Source of the DNA: an uncultured bacterium
GTDB taxonomy: Bacteria > Cyanobacteriota > Vampirovibrionia > Gastranaerophilales > Gastranaerophilaceae
Length of the DNA stretch: 64,000 nucleotides
Direction of reading: 5' to 3'
Assembly (NCBI GenBank): GCA_902777385.1
Contig: CACYTP010000008.1
Location: 52,984 to 116,983, forward strand
Shown here: positions 29,262 through 38,549 of the stretch, piece after piece
How the letters are laid out: every line of letters starts with the position of its first letter
How positions within the stretch are numbered: the stretch's first letter is position 1
The notes under the pieces: model-generated
Database searches by the model: none
What the model was told of the DNA's origin: nothing
The model's input: only the letters and a program-made list of their open reading frames with translations
Program-made: the position numbers and the translations under genes

Positions 29262-30089
29262 ATGAGTCAGAATTTTGATTTTACATCATATAATAATATA
29301 AAAAGATTGCCGGAAGAAGAATTAGCATCTTTATGGACGGAATTTCTTAAAGATAAAAATAATAAGCAGTTAAGAGATACGCTGATTGTTCAGTACATTT
29401 ATCTTGTACGTTACGTTGTCGGCAGAGTAAGAATAACTTTACCTGCAACAGTATCAATAGAAGATATTGCAGGATATGGCATTGAAGGTTTAATTAATGC
29501 AATTGAAAGATATTCTGTTCAAAAAAATACAAGATTTGAAACTTACGCACTTATAAGAATTAGAGGTGCAATTCTTGATAAAATCAGAGAAGAAGACTTC
29601 TTGCCAAGAAGCATAAGAAAAAAAATCAAAGATATAAAATCAGCACAAGAGACTCTGAAACAAGAACTCGGAAGAACTGCAACAACAGCTGAAGTAGCAC
29701 AATACCTTGATATGGATGTTGATAAAGTAAATCAAATACTGGCTGAAGATACAACGATAACATCAATATATGACAAAAAAGGCACAAGTGATGACAGCGT
29801 TGAAATCATTGATACTATACAGGATACAAACAAACTAAATCCTCAAGAACAAGTGGAAGAAAATAATGTTAAACAGGAATTGGAGAGAGCATTGAAAAAA
29901 TTACCGGAAAGAGAACGAGTAATAATGGTTCTTTACTATCAGGAAAATATGACATTAAAAGAAATCGGAACAACAATTAACGTATCCGAATCAAGAGTAT
30001 GTCAACTTCATGCTCAGGCTATTATGAAGTTAAAAAACATTCTTTCGGAAACAAAATCCTCAAGACTGCATCAAAGTATTGTTGCTTAG
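29262..30089 (+). CDS. FliA/WhiG-family RNA polymerase sigma factor
   Basis: About 275 residues from ATG 29262 (GGGTGG just upstream); an in-frame ATG at 29238 lies in a promoter-like sequence and is less likely. Domain order: sigma-2 (DTLIVQYIYLVRYVVGRV; YGIEGLINAIERY; FETYALIRIRGAILDKIRE), sigma-3 (LPRSIRKKIKD; AQYLDMDVDKVNQIL) and sigma-4 (KLPERERVIMVLYYQENMTLKEIG, then ESRVCQLHAQAI). This is the FliA/SigD group, which serves flagella in many bacteria but stress, pilus or development genes in non-motile ones. No flagellar genes or anti-sigma factor are adjacent. It meets the convergent lysC stop with no gap. Confidence 0.9.
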   Translation: MSQNFDFTSYNNIKRLPEEELASLWTEFLKDKNNKQLRDTLIVQYIYLVRYVVGRVRITLPATVSIEDIAGYGIEGLINAIERYSVQKNTRFETYALIRIRGAILDKIREEDFLPRSIRKKIKDIKSAQETLKQELGRTATTAEVAQYLDMDVDKVNQILAEDTTITSIYDKKGTSDDSVEIIDTIQDTNKLNPQEQVEENNVKQELERALKKLPERERVIMVLYYQENMTLKEIGTTINVSESRVCQLHAQAIMKLKNILSETKSSRLHQSIVA

Positions 30090-31355
30090 TTAAATATTTG
30101 GTAAATCACCTTTTACTTCTGCAATAGTATCACAAGATAGTCCGAATTCTTCATGCAAAGCTTTAACAGCTTTTTCGGCATCCTCTTTATTAACTAAACA
30201 ACTTATTTTTATTTCACTTGTAGAAATCATTTTGATGTTTACACTAAGTTTTGCCAAAACATCAAACATTGTAGATGCAATACCCGGTCGGTCAATCATG
30301 CCGGCACCGACTATAGAAACCTTGGCAATTTCTCTGTCTACCTGAATTTCTCCGCATTTTAGAGTATCTTTTAATGAATTTAATGTCGCTATAGTTTTGT
30401 CCGTATCAACAGAATCAACAGTAAACGCTATATCATTAGTATTAGAAACTTTCCTTGCATAAGACTGAATAATCATATCAACAGAAATATTATCCTGTGC
30501 AAGTTTTGAAAAAATATTTGCAGCCTGCCCCGGAATATCCGGAACATCACATACAACAATTCTTGTCTGAGATAAATCAGCAGCAACACCGGTAACAGGT
30601 CTATCTATTTCCATTTTTTCAACTCCTAAAATTAAAGTACCTAAATCATCTGTCTTAAAACTGCTTCTTACCCTTAGAGGAACATGATTAAGTTTAGCTG
30701 TTTCAACACTTCTTGGATGAAGAACATTTGCACCTGCATGAGCAAGCTCCAACATTTCTTCATAAGAAATTTCATTGAGCTTAGAAGCATTCTTTACAAC
30801 TCGAGGATCAGTAGTGTACACCCCCTCGACATCAGTATAAATATCACATCGTTCAGCGTTCAATGCAGCAGCAAGAGCAACCGCAGAAGTATCTGAACCG
30901 CCTCTTCCTAATGTTGTAATTTCACCGTCTTCAGTAACCCCTTGGAAACCGGCAACAACAATTATTTTACCGTCATTCAAATTCTTCTTTAACTTTTCTG
31001 TCTCAACTTTAACGATACGAGCCTTTGAATGGATATTCTCTGTTAAAATTCCAACTTGCATAGCATTAAAGCTGACTGCCTCATATCCTTCAGCCTGAAT
31101 TGCCATAGCTAATAATGCAATTGATACCCCCTCACCGGTTGACAAAAGCATATCCAACTCACGTCCTGAAGGGACTGTCGCAATGTCCTTAGCCATTTTA
31201 ACAAGGTAATCTGTAGTATGTCCCATTGCAGACACAACAACTACAACGTCATTTCCGTTATTTTTTTCTTTTATGACAGTCTTTGCGACATTTTTTATTT
31301 TTTCGGTATCAGCAACAGAAGTTCCACCGAATTTTTGAACAATAATCCTTCTCAA
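30090..31355 (-). CDS. lysC: Aspartate kinase
   Basis: 421 residues. The N-terminal IIVQKFGGTSVAD and the GRGGSDTSAVALAAALNAERCDIYTDVEGVYTTDPR region are diagnostic for the amino-acid-kinase domain of aspartokinase; two ACT domains occupy roughly 270-410 (IPGQAANIFSKL; RPGIASTMFDVL). It phosphorylates aspartate in the first step to lysine, threonine and methionine, and the ACT domains provide feedback control. The start is a TTG (31353-31355) with AGGT 7-8 bases ahead; MRRIIVQ is the usual beginning. It is the last gene of a minus-strand run with the TPR protein and the KdsC-like phosphatase, 5 bases after the TPR stop. Confidence 0.95.
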   Translation of the reverse strand: MRRIIVQKFGGTSVADTEKIKNVAKTVIKEKNNGNDVVVVVSAMGHTTDYLVKMAKDIATVPSGRELDMLLSTGEGVSIALLAMAIQAEGYEAVSFNAMQVGILTENIHSKARIVKVETEKLKKNLNDGKIIVVAGFQGVTEDGEITTLGRGGSDTSAVALAAALNAERCDIYTDVEGVYTTDPRVVKNASKLNEISYEEMLELAHAGANVLHPRSVETAKLNHVPLRVRSSFKTDDLGTLILGVEKMEIDRPVTGVAADLSQTRIVVCDVPDIPGQAANIFSKLAQDNISVDMIIQSYARKVSNTNDIAFTVDSVDTDKTIATLNSLKDTLKCGEIQVDREIAKVSIVGAGMIDRPGIASTMFDVLAKLSVNIKMISTSEIKISCLVNKEDAEKAVKALHEEFGLSCDTIAEVKGDLPNI

Positions 31356-31360
31356 TTTTA

Positions 31361-32854
31361 TTACCTGTTATTAGCCATATTCTCTAAGTCTGTGCGTTCT
31401 TCAGGGTAATTAAACGCTTCATTGTCAATTGCAATAATTTTATCAGCAATAGCCAATGTTTCTTTCATATTATATTCAGAATAATTTTCTTTTACAAGTA
31501 TGTAACCAATATGAAACAATAGATTTAAAATATTTAAATCCTCAGGATTTTGCTTCAAAGCACGGTTCAACTTTCTTTGGGCAGAAGCATAATCACCCTG
31601 TCTTATAAGAAAATCCGAATATTTTAAATATAATTTTACATTATCAGAAGCTTTTAATAACGCATTTTCATAATATTCTTTGGCATTATGAACATCTCCC
31701 ATCTTATCGTAAGCGTCTGCAATAAACACGTTCAAAGTGTTATCAAAAAACATTACATCCGTCTGTGATTTAAATTTGTTCACAGCCTCCTGATAATTCC
31801 CTTCATTAAGTGCAATTACTCCAAGTGTTTTTACATATAAATAAGCATTTTTATCGACCTCGGGAATTTCAGAAATTAAGGTCTTTGCCCTGTCCGTATT
31901 TCCTTTAATTGCAGCTATAAGAGCAACTCCGGCTTTTATTTCCGAAACTTCATAATTGAAGCTTAAAGCTTTATTAAAACAATCTTCTGCCTTATCATAA
32001 TCTTCATATATTTGTAACGTAACAGCCCAGTCGAAATATAAATGCGGTGTAATTAAACCTAATGTTTCTGCCGTATCGTACATGGATAAACTGTCACGTT
32101 CTTTACCTTTAATTGCATATAATTTACCTAACAACAAATATACAGGCAGCATGTTTTTGTTAAAAGACAACGCTTTATTTGCATAGTGTATGGCACTGTC
32201 GTAATCTTTTTTTATATATTTTAAATTTGCATATTCATAAGCATTAGTTTCATTCGGACTAACATTTGCCAGAAAATTCAGCTTAGACTCAGCATCATTA
32301 TATCTTTCAAGGCGAACCTCCATTATAGCAGCAAGCAAAAGTGCCATAAAATTATACCTGTTCAACCTTACAGACTCCATGAATTTTTCATGAGCTTCTT
32401 CATATCGTTTGAGCTTCATCAAAGCCATACCCCATCCCGCAAAGACATCCGTATTTGAAGGATTAATCTTGTTGGCATTTTCAAAAGCCTCAACAGCTTC
32501 CTCTGACTGATTACAATTCATCAACGCAAACCCGAGAAAACGCCAGATTTCTTTATCTGCACCGTTTATATTAGCGGATTTTTTATAAGCAATAACAGAA
32601 TCATGTAATCTACCCGTTTTTTCGCAAATAACACCCAAATACTTATATACTAATGCATCCTCTTGCGGCAGTTCCATTGCTTCTTCAAGAATTTTTTCCG
32701 CTTTTTCGTACTCCTGTTTTGCAATACATTTTTTTGCGCGATTAACATACGCTAAGGAAGGCATGGCTTGGACCACAGAATCTTTTTCATAAGAATCGAG
32801 CTGTTTACTTAAATTTAATATCTTTTCAATAATTTCTTTTAATCGCTTAAACAA
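31361..32854 (-). CDS. TPR-repeat protein
   Basis: 497 residues built of about 12 tetratricopeptide units, clearest at AVEAFENANKINPSNTDVFAGWGMALMKLKRYEEAHEKF and at AKEYYENALLKASDNVKLYLKYSDFLIRQG. No signal peptide, TM or catalytic motif is present. It overlaps the KdsC-like gene by 16 bases and is followed 5 bases later by lysC, so all three are likely one transcript. Position between an envelope-sugar phosphatase and aspartokinase does not reveal its job; TPR proteins usually assemble complexes. Confidence 0.85.
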   Translation of the reverse strand: MFKRLKEIIEKILNLSKQLDSYEKDSVVQAMPSLAYVNRAKKCIAKQEYEKAEKILEEAMELPQEDALVYKYLGVICEKTGRLHDSVIAYKKSANINGADKEIWRFLGFALMNCNQSEEAVEAFENANKINPSNTDVFAGWGMALMKLKRYEEAHEKFMESVRLNRYNFMALLLAAIMEVRLERYNDAESKLNFLANVSPNETNAYEYANLKYIKKDYDSAIHYANKALSFNKNMLPVYLLLGKLYAIKGKERDSLSMYDTAETLGLITPHLYFDWAVTLQIYEDYDKAEDCFNKALSFNYEVSEIKAGVALIAAIKGNTDRAKTLISEIPEVDKNAYLYVKTLGVIALNEGNYQEAVNKFKSQTDVMFFDNTLNVFIADAYDKMGDVHNAKEYYENALLKASDNVKLYLKYSDFLIRQGDYASAQRKLNRALKQNPEDLNILNLLFHIGYILVKENYSEYNMKETLAIADKIIAIDNEAFNYPEERTDLENMANNR

Positions 32855-33315
32855 TCAGCTACCTCCCTAAATGCACCATTGCCGCAATGACGCTCTGTTA
32901 CCTGAATACCGTCTAATGCTAATACTTTATCCATAGCATCAGGAACGGTTATCTTGTATTTTGAATATTTTAAGCATTCCAAATCATTAATATCATCACC
33001 TATATACAAATACTCTTCTTCAGACAGATTGTATTTCGCAATAATATCTTTTAATACACCAATTTTTATGTGAATTTTCGTATGTACTTCCTGTAAATTA
33101 AACTTTTTTTGCAATAAATCTATAGTAGAATTTGACTCCCCTGAAATTATTGCTACATTAATTCCTTTTGTATAAAGCAAATAAAAACCTATAATATCTT
33201 TGAAATTAACCCTTCTTGTCATGGAACCGTCGTCATTTATATAGACAAAATTATCGGTCACAACACCGTCAAAATCAGTTATAACCCACTTTATAGTATC
33301 AGGCAATTTTAACAT
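32839..33315 (-). CDS. KdsC-type HAD phosphatase (Kdo-8-phosphate phosphatase-like)
   Basis: 158 residues, the usual length of cap-less tetrameric KdsC enzymes. HAD motifs are present: D14-F-D16-GVVTDN (nucleophile and acid), ISGES (motif II Ser), a Lys in the EVHTKIHIKIG region, and YIGDDINDLECL (motif IV). It would remove phosphate from Kdo-8-phosphate in LPS inner-core synthesis; with KpsF/KdsD copies at 4628 and 38550 this supports Kdo production. A related activity on N-acylneuraminate-9-phosphate cannot be excluded. It starts a minus-strand operon with a TPR gene and lysC and is divergent from the histidine kinase at 33417. Confidence 0.8.
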   Translation of the reverse strand: MLKLPDTIKWVITDFDGVVTDNFVYINDDGSMTRRVNFKDIIGFYLLYTKGINVAIISGESNSTIDLLQKKFNLQEVHTKIHIKIGVLKDIIAKYNLSEEEYLYIGDDINDLECLKYSKYKITVPDAMDKVLALDGIQVTERHCGNGAFREVADCLSD

Positions 33316-33340
33316 TTATTTATACAGCTTTCTTAATGTA

Positions 33341-33369
33341 TTAACAACACATTCCCAATCTGCTATAAT
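33341..33369 (+). promoter_or_regulatory. Promoter of the histidine kinase gene
   Basis: TTAACA (33341-33346), 17-base spacer, TATAAT (33364-33369), 47 bases before the ATG at 33417. It lies in the 101-base divergent region shared with the KdsC-like gene. Confidence 0.7.
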
Positions 33370-33416
33370 TATACCATAAACACTAAATAATTGAATTAGG
33401 GGTTAACAAACGTAAC

Positions 33417-34691
33417 ATGCTTTGGTATTTAATTAATTTCGGAATAATTATCGTATTCATAATTTTGTTCTTAATAACAAGACAAATGAACAAACGCTGG
33501 TCAAAAATCAATGACTATCTGGGTACTGTAACAAATACCGTTAATTCCATAAGATACGGTGACTTGACGACCAAAATAGAAAAGCTTGAACACCCGACGT
33601 ACCAAAACGTTACGGACAGTATTAATCGAATGGTTGAAACGCTGAACGACAGAGAAAAAATGATAGTTGAATATCAAACAGAACTCATGAGACAAAACAA
33701 ACTGCTTGAATCTGTAATTAATTCTCTTTCGGACGGAATTCTCATTATTAACGATCAAATGACAATACTGCGAGCAACTCCTAAAGTTACGGACTGGTTC
33801 GGAGTAAAAGGAACCGCTATTATAGGCAAAAATATATCGGAATTTTTACAATTTGAAGAGCAAAATATAAATCTCAACAGAATGAATGCCAAAGATGTTT
33901 TTATAAAACATACTCCTACCAAAAATTTTATAATCAGCTCAATTAAACTTACAATAGATGACAACAAAAAAAGATACATACTAATTATAAAAGACGTTAC
34001 AAATGAACGTGAACTTGAAACACTGAAAGAAGATTTTGTTGCAACACTAACGCATGACCTAAAAGTTCCGATTGTAGCAGAATCTAATATATTGGAGTTT
34101 CTGATTGAAGGCAAATTTGGCGAGATAAACGATAAGCAAAAAGTTGCTCTTAATAACATGCAGATATCAAATAAAGAATTACTCACACTTGTACAAATCG
34201 TACTGGAAACATACAAGATTAAAGATGGCGGAATAAAACTCAGAAAAGAAAATATCTTACTAAACGGGTTTATTAATGAAATCATACAAGAAACAGAACC
34301 CGTAGCATCTCAAGCCGGATTAAAAGTTAATTTTACGGAAGGCAGAAATATAAAAGTTACAGCAGATCCGATGCAGTTGGAAAGAGTCATTAAAAATTTA
34401 ATCAATAACGCTATATACCACAGCAACACCAAAAAAGATATTGATATTACTATTGGAGAAATTCCCGGTTTTATAACTATATCAGTAATAGATTACGGAC
34501 AAGGAATTTCAAAAAAAGAAATCGGTCTGATATTTAACAAATACTATTCCGCATCAAAAAAATTCAGGAAAATAGGAACAGGATTAGGATTATACCTGTC
34601 ACAGCAAATTATACTGGCACATGGCGGAGAAATTACGGTTACAAGTGAAGAAAATGTCCGTACTGAATTTTGTATAAAATTACCGCTATAA
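33417..34691 (+). CDS. Membrane PAS-domain sensor histidine kinase
   Basis: 424 residues. One N-terminal TM (residues 3-22, WYLINFGIIIVFIILFLIT), a HAMP-like linker with a coiled segment to ~90, a PAS domain (~95-195, LLESVINSLSDGILIIND), HisKA with H213 in LTHDLKVP (H-D rather than H-E, but the Pro is kept) and HATPase_c with NLINNAIYHSN, DYGQGIS and GTGLGLYLSQQ. With no periplasmic loop the signal is probably membrane or cytoplasmic, read by PAS. No response regulator adjoins, so it is an orphan kinase here. Confidence 0.9.
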   Translation: MLWYLINFGIIIVFIILFLITRQMNKRWSKINDYLGTVTNTVNSIRYGDLTTKIEKLEHPTYQNVTDSINRMVETLNDREKMIVEYQTELMRQNKLLESVINSLSDGILIINDQMTILRATPKVTDWFGVKGTAIIGKNISEFLQFEEQNINLNRMNAKDVFIKHTPTKNFIISSIKLTIDDNKKRYILIIKDVTNERELETLKEDFVATLTHDLKVPIVAESNILEFLIEGKFGEINDKQKVALNNMQISNKELLTLVQIVLETYKIKDGGIKLRKENILLNGFINEIIQETEPVASQAGLKVNFTEGRNIKVTADPMQLERVIKNLINNAIYHSNTKKDIDITIGEIPGFITISVIDYGQGISKKEIGLIFNKYYSASKKFRKIGTGLGLYLSQQIILAHGGEITVTSEENVRTEFCIKLPL

Positions 34692-34694
34692 ATA

Positions 34695-35666
34695 CTACTT
34701 TAAAAATATTTCTTTTATAGACTTTGCTCCATAGATATTTTTTGAAAACTTAATAGAAGCAATAATTTCTATGATAATAACTGAAATAAACAACCGCCAC
34801 AACGTACAAATAACATGTCCGTGTGAACTGTGCGGAATACCATGAAATATCATTATTATTATCGAATTTGCCCCTAAATATGCTAAGAATTTATTAAAAA
34901 TTTTAATATTTTCTAAAAATTTTGATATATAAACTAACGCAATAGAAAGAATAACAGCAATGTATATTGAAACAAGAGGATAATTTGAATAGTACCTATC
35001 ATTCATACTTAACCCCAAAAATGTAAAATCGATATACCCTAACAAAAAAGCTATCGACAAAATAAAAATACAAAACTTGATATTATTAAATATATTAAAT
35101 TCCTTGCACAAATAACCAGCATAAGCAATAAACAATGCAACCAAAGCTACATCAATACTCCAAGGTAACTTAACAATCTGCCCAATTTTTGCCCCAACAA
35201 GAACCAAAACAGATGTGATAAAAAGATCAATAAAAACACTATACTTGAACTTTTCAGAAAATTTAATCAAGCACCACAATAATATTCTCACAACAACAAG
35301 ACAATACAAAAACCACATCGCAAATCCAATCGCATTTATTCCCCACTCCGGAATAGGTTTACCTATTCCGTAAAGTAATGTTATCAAATCATACTTATTT
35401 AAAACGTTATAAAACAACAAAAAAGAAAATAGAATAGGAATAAAAATTCTATTGTAGGTATTTTTAATTAAGCTGATAAAATTACTCTCATATTTTTTAA
35501 AATTAAAAAAATATCCGGCTAAAAAGAAAAATAAAGGCATGTGAAAAAGGTATATTGCTTTGCATACTTGACCAGCTGGGTGAAAAGTATGTCCCATTAT
35601 AACAAGTATTATACCAATACCTTTTGCAATATCTCCCCACGCCATTCGGCTATTATTATGTTCCAT
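34695..35666 (-). CDS. Acyltransferase-3 family membrane protein
   Basis: 323 residues. Start taken at the ATG ending 35666 because GGAGG lies 7 bases upstream, giving MEHNNSRMAWGDIAKG; the open frame extends 14 codons further (to 35708), which would run into the operator-like repeats. About ten TM helices; TM1 carries IILVIMGHTFHPAG with the conserved His, and AIYLFHMPLFFFLAGYFF follows, both signature segments of the OafA/WecH-type O-acyltransferase group. It probably O-acetylates an exported glycan or lipid. Divergent from the XRE regulator at 35789, with perfect inverted repeats between them. Confidence 0.85.
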   Translation of the reverse strand: MEHNNSRMAWGDIAKGIGIILVIMGHTFHPAGQVCKAIYLFHMPLFFFLAGYFFNFKKYESNFISLIKNTYNRIFIPILFSFLLFYNVLNKYDLITLLYGIGKPIPEWGINAIGFAMWFLYCLVVVRILLWCLIKFSEKFKYSVFIDLFITSVLVLVGAKIGQIVKLPWSIDVALVALFIAYAGYLCKEFNIFNNIKFCIFILSIAFLLGYIDFTFLGLSMNDRYYSNYPLVSIYIAVILSIALVYISKFLENIKIFNKFLAYLGANSIIIMIFHGIPHSSHGHVICTLWRLFISVIIIEIIASIKFSKNIYGAKSIKEIFLK

Positions 35667-35691
35667 TCCTCTACCTCCAACAGGCATATTC

Positions 35692-35727
35692 ATGTCATGA
35701 CATAACAATTATGTCAATATAATTGTT
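35692..35727. promoter_or_regulatory. Two inverted repeats between acyltransferase and XRE regulator: probable operator
   Basis: ATGTCATGACAT at 35692-35703 is a perfect 12-bp palindrome, and AACAATTAT (35704-35712) pairs with ATAATTGTT (35719-35727) across a 6-base spacer. The half-site TCATGTCA appears again over the XRE start codon (~35787). They lie in the ~120-base divergent region, just upstream of the acyltransferase start, the expected place for an XRE-type repressor site. Confidence 0.6.
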
Positions 35728-35788
35728 ACAACAGGATATTTAAATTTACAATACAAGATATTATCCTAATTAATAAAGGGCTAACGTC

Positions 35789-36115
35789 ATGTCATCATTG
35801 TGCAAAAAACTAGGGTCAAGAATAAAAGAGATTAGAGAAAGTAAAGGCATCCGCCAAGTCAAACTTGCCGAATTAATAAATATGGAACCCTCAAACTTAT
35901 CAAAATTAGAAAATGGCAATCAATTTCCCAAAGAAGAAAATCTCGAAAAAATTGCAAATATTTTGGATGTTTCTATTAGCGATTTATTTAATTTTGAACA
36001 CAAACTAACACAAAGTGAACTTATTGGCGAAATTAATACAATTGTTTCTAAGTTACCTAAAAATAAATTAGAGTTTTTATACAGTGTATTAATTAATTTG
36101 AAATACATTAAATAA
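35789..36115 (+). CDS. XRE-family helix-turn-helix transcriptional regulator
   Basis: 108 residues. HTH_3 domain over residues 9-64: RIKEIRESKGIRQVKLAELINMEPSNLSKLENGNQFPKEENLEKIANILDVSISDLF is the classical Cro/CI type. The C-terminal 40 residues are helical and end in Lys/Leu-rich sequence, a possible dimerisation part. AAAGGG lies 8 bases before the ATG. It is divergent to the acyltransferase gene, and inverted repeats in the gap make it the probable local repressor or activator (inference). Confidence 0.88.
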   Translation: MSSLCKKLGSRIKEIRESKGIRQVKLAELINMEPSNLSKLENGNQFPKEENLEKIANILDVSISDLFNFEHKLTQSELIGEINTIVSKLPKNKLEFLYSVLINLKYIK

Positions 36116-36259
36116 TTATAAAAAACTATCGTAAATAATTATTAAAATTTATACATTCAATTACTTGTAATTTACTCTTTAGCATATAAAATTATTAGTG
36201 GCTGAAATATACTCCAATCGACAATTTTAAGAAGTAAGGTTATTAAGAGGTTATATCGG

Positions 36260-37648
36260 ATGATTCAATTTAATTGCAATAATGTTAGTGCAATGATAGT
36301 AGGAGAAGACAACGGATTAAATCTTGAAGAAGAATTTAATAATTATCAGGATAAAATCAAAAACATTATTGCTGACTTAAACCAGAGAAAAGATAAGCCG
36401 GGACAGTGGTTACAATGGATGAATTTAGGATATAACGAAGAAACCTTATGGTATGTAAAAGAGTATGCGTCAATGGTTTTAGGCAGATTTGAGAACATAT
36501 TGGTACTCGGTATCGGAGGTTCAGCCTTAGGAGGATTAGCTTTATCAGAAGCACTCCTTCATCCGTACTGGAATTTGCTTTCCGAAGAAGAAAGGAACGG
36601 GTATCCAAGAATATTTTTTATGGATAATATTGATCCCGATTCAATGAATGCACTCTTTGACGTATTGGATTTAAGCAAAACACTGGTTAACGTGATTACT
36701 AAATCCGGTTCGACAGCAGAAACAATGTCACAGTTTCTGATAATTAAAGACAGACTGGAAAAAGAATTAGGAGATAATTATCGCTACAATATAGTAGCAA
36801 CAACCGATAAGAAAACGGGCGTGCTAAGACAGATTGCAGAACAGGAAGGATATAAAACTTTTGTCATCCCTGATGATGTAGGCGGCAGATTTTCTGTATT
36901 TTCGGCTGTAGGTTTATTACCGTTGGCACTTGCAGGTATAGATATTGATGCAATAGTTAACGGCATTAAAGATATGGATTTGGCATTAAAGAATACCGAT
37001 ATCCATGAAAATATTGCGGCACAAAATGCACTTATACATTATCTTTTAGACACAAAAAAAGGGAAAAGCATATCTGTTATGATGCCGTATTCGAGCAAAT
37101 TGAAATATGTTGCAGACTGGTATGTCCAACTTTGGGCTGAATCATTAGGGAAAAATACAGATAAAGACGGAAACAATGTAAATATCGGACAAACACCTAT
37201 CAAAGCACTTGGTGCAACAGATCAGCATTCACAAATTCAGCTATACAATGAAGGACCTAATAATAAAATTATAAACTTTATAAGAGTTAAAGATTTTGAT
37301 ACAACACTTGAAATTCCAAACATATTTGAATACACAGGAATCGGGTATCTTGGCGGAAAAACAATTAACCGACTTATTAATGCGGAAGCTGATTCTACCA
37401 GAGTAGCTCTGGCAGACTACAAACGTCCGACTGTCACAATTACTTTGGATAAAATTGATGGTTATCACTTAGGGCAATTGCTTTATATGTTAGAAGTTCA
37501 AACGGCTATTGCCGGAGAATTATACAATATTAATACGTTTAATCAGCCCGGAGTTGAGCAGGCTAAAAATTATACTTATGCACTTATGGGACGTGCAGGA
37601 TATGAAGAATCTGCCAATGAACTAAATAAAAAAATTCAAACAGTATAG
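36260..37648 (+). CDS. pgi: Glucose-6-phosphate isomerase
   Basis: 462 residues. Family signatures are clear: VLGIGGSALGGLAL, the NVITKSGSTAETM SIS motif, DDVGGRFSVFSAVGLLP, and the QHSQIQLYNEGP segment with the catalytic His. It interconverts glucose-6-phosphate and fructose-6-phosphate in glycolysis and feeds sugar nucleotide synthesis for envelope glycans. The length matches the shorter bacterial class (~450). It seems to be a single gene with its own promoter in the 144-base gap after the XRE gene. Next is a degraded gene. Confidence 0.95.
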   Translation: MIQFNCNNVSAMIVGEDNGLNLEEEFNNYQDKIKNIIADLNQRKDKPGQWLQWMNLGYNEETLWYVKEYASMVLGRFENILVLGIGGSALGGLALSEALLHPYWNLLSEEERNGYPRIFFMDNIDPDSMNALFDVLDLSKTLVNVITKSGSTAETMSQFLIIKDRLEKELGDNYRYNIVATTDKKTGVLRQIAEQEGYKTFVIPDDVGGRFSVFSAVGLLPLALAGIDIDAIVNGIKDMDLALKNTDIHENIAAQNALIHYLLDTKKGKSISVMMPYSSKLKYVADWYVQLWAESLGKNTDKDGNNVNIGQTPIKALGATDQHSQIQLYNEGPNNKIINFIRVKDFDTTLEIPNIFEYTGIGYLGGKTINRLINAEADSTRVALADYKRPTVTITLDKIDGYHLGQLLYMLEVQTAIAGELYNINTFNQPGVEQAKNYTYALMGRAGYEESANELNKKIQTV

Positions 37649-37680
37649 CAAAAAATTACCTTGAGCAGATTTTATTCCGT

Positions 37681-38469
37681 ATGACCATAATAATCGCAAA
37701 TTCTGCAAGAATAAATGCCAAATATATAAAAAACGGCTCCGTACAAGGACGATACTAGTGTGTACAGAAACTTGAAGACAAATTCTATACAAGAATTAAT
37801 CAATACAAAAACAGAAACAAATGTACATTTGATTACATAAAAAAAGCATACTCCTATGTTCTTGAAGGCAACAAAACAGTAGTTACACATCCGTTAAATG
37901 CAGATACGGCAAATTACAGCGGAGTATGGCTTGCAGAAAATCCCGAACGTAAAAATGGTACAAGAACTATACTCGGATATTTTGTCGAATTACTTGTGAA
38001 CAGAAAAAATGAAGATTTTGCAGGGGTATCCATAGATACACTTATGCATGAATCCGACCATCTGTTTTCTTATTTAACAAATCCTAAATATATAAAAAGG
38101 ATGCTAAAAGTTTCAGAATATGAAAATGAAAAACAAAGTTATGAAAAATTTTTTGTTAATAACATTCAATCACCAATGAAACCGGAAGAATTTAAAACTA
38201 AATTATACCATTTTATCAAAATTGATACTCCTGATGAAATTCAAATAGACGTTCTGCAAAATTTCCGATATAAACTCATCAATGAAATAAATGCCTATAA
38301 TGCAGGGATGAAATACACCACTAAATACAGAAACCTCAATCCCGACAAAATATACGAACCATACTACAATCAGGTAGAAGTCTTAAATCTGAATGAAAAG
38401 CTTGACATAGTTACAAAACTTACCGAAACTTCAATAGCCGAAACAAGAAAATCAGCAGCAACATCCTAA
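37681..38469 (+). pseudogene. HExxH zincin-like protein interrupted by in-frame TAG
   Basis: The frame from ATG 37681 reads IIIANSARINAKYIKNGSVQGRY, TAG (37756-37758), then continues 236 codons without a stop to 38469. The downstream part includes MHESDHLF, an HExxH zinc-protease-like motif, in a ~236-residue protein of otherwise unknown family. If TAG is restored to a sense codon the protein is ~262 residues. Only a GTG at 37996 could start the remaining part, giving 157 residues that still hold HESDH. TAG is used as a normal stop elsewhere in the window, so recoding is unlikely; a nonsense mutation fits best. Function unknown. Confidence 0.6.
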
Positions 38470-38485
38470 ATATATGTTAATTTTG

Positions 38486-38514
38486 TTGAAAAAAAAGAAC
38501 TAATCTGGTATAAT
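38486..38514 (+). promoter_or_regulatory. Promoter of intact kpsF
   Basis: TTGAAA (38486-38491), 17-base spacer, TATAAT (38509-38514), 36 bases before the ATG. The same design as in front of copy 1 (4548-4576). Confidence 0.75.
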
Positions 38515-38549
38515 TCATTGGAACTGTGATTAGGGAAATGGAGTATTAG

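Noticed and set aside
37681..38469. Amber recoding (alternative genetic code)
   Set aside because: TAG ends other genes normally, for example at 6550 and 26728.
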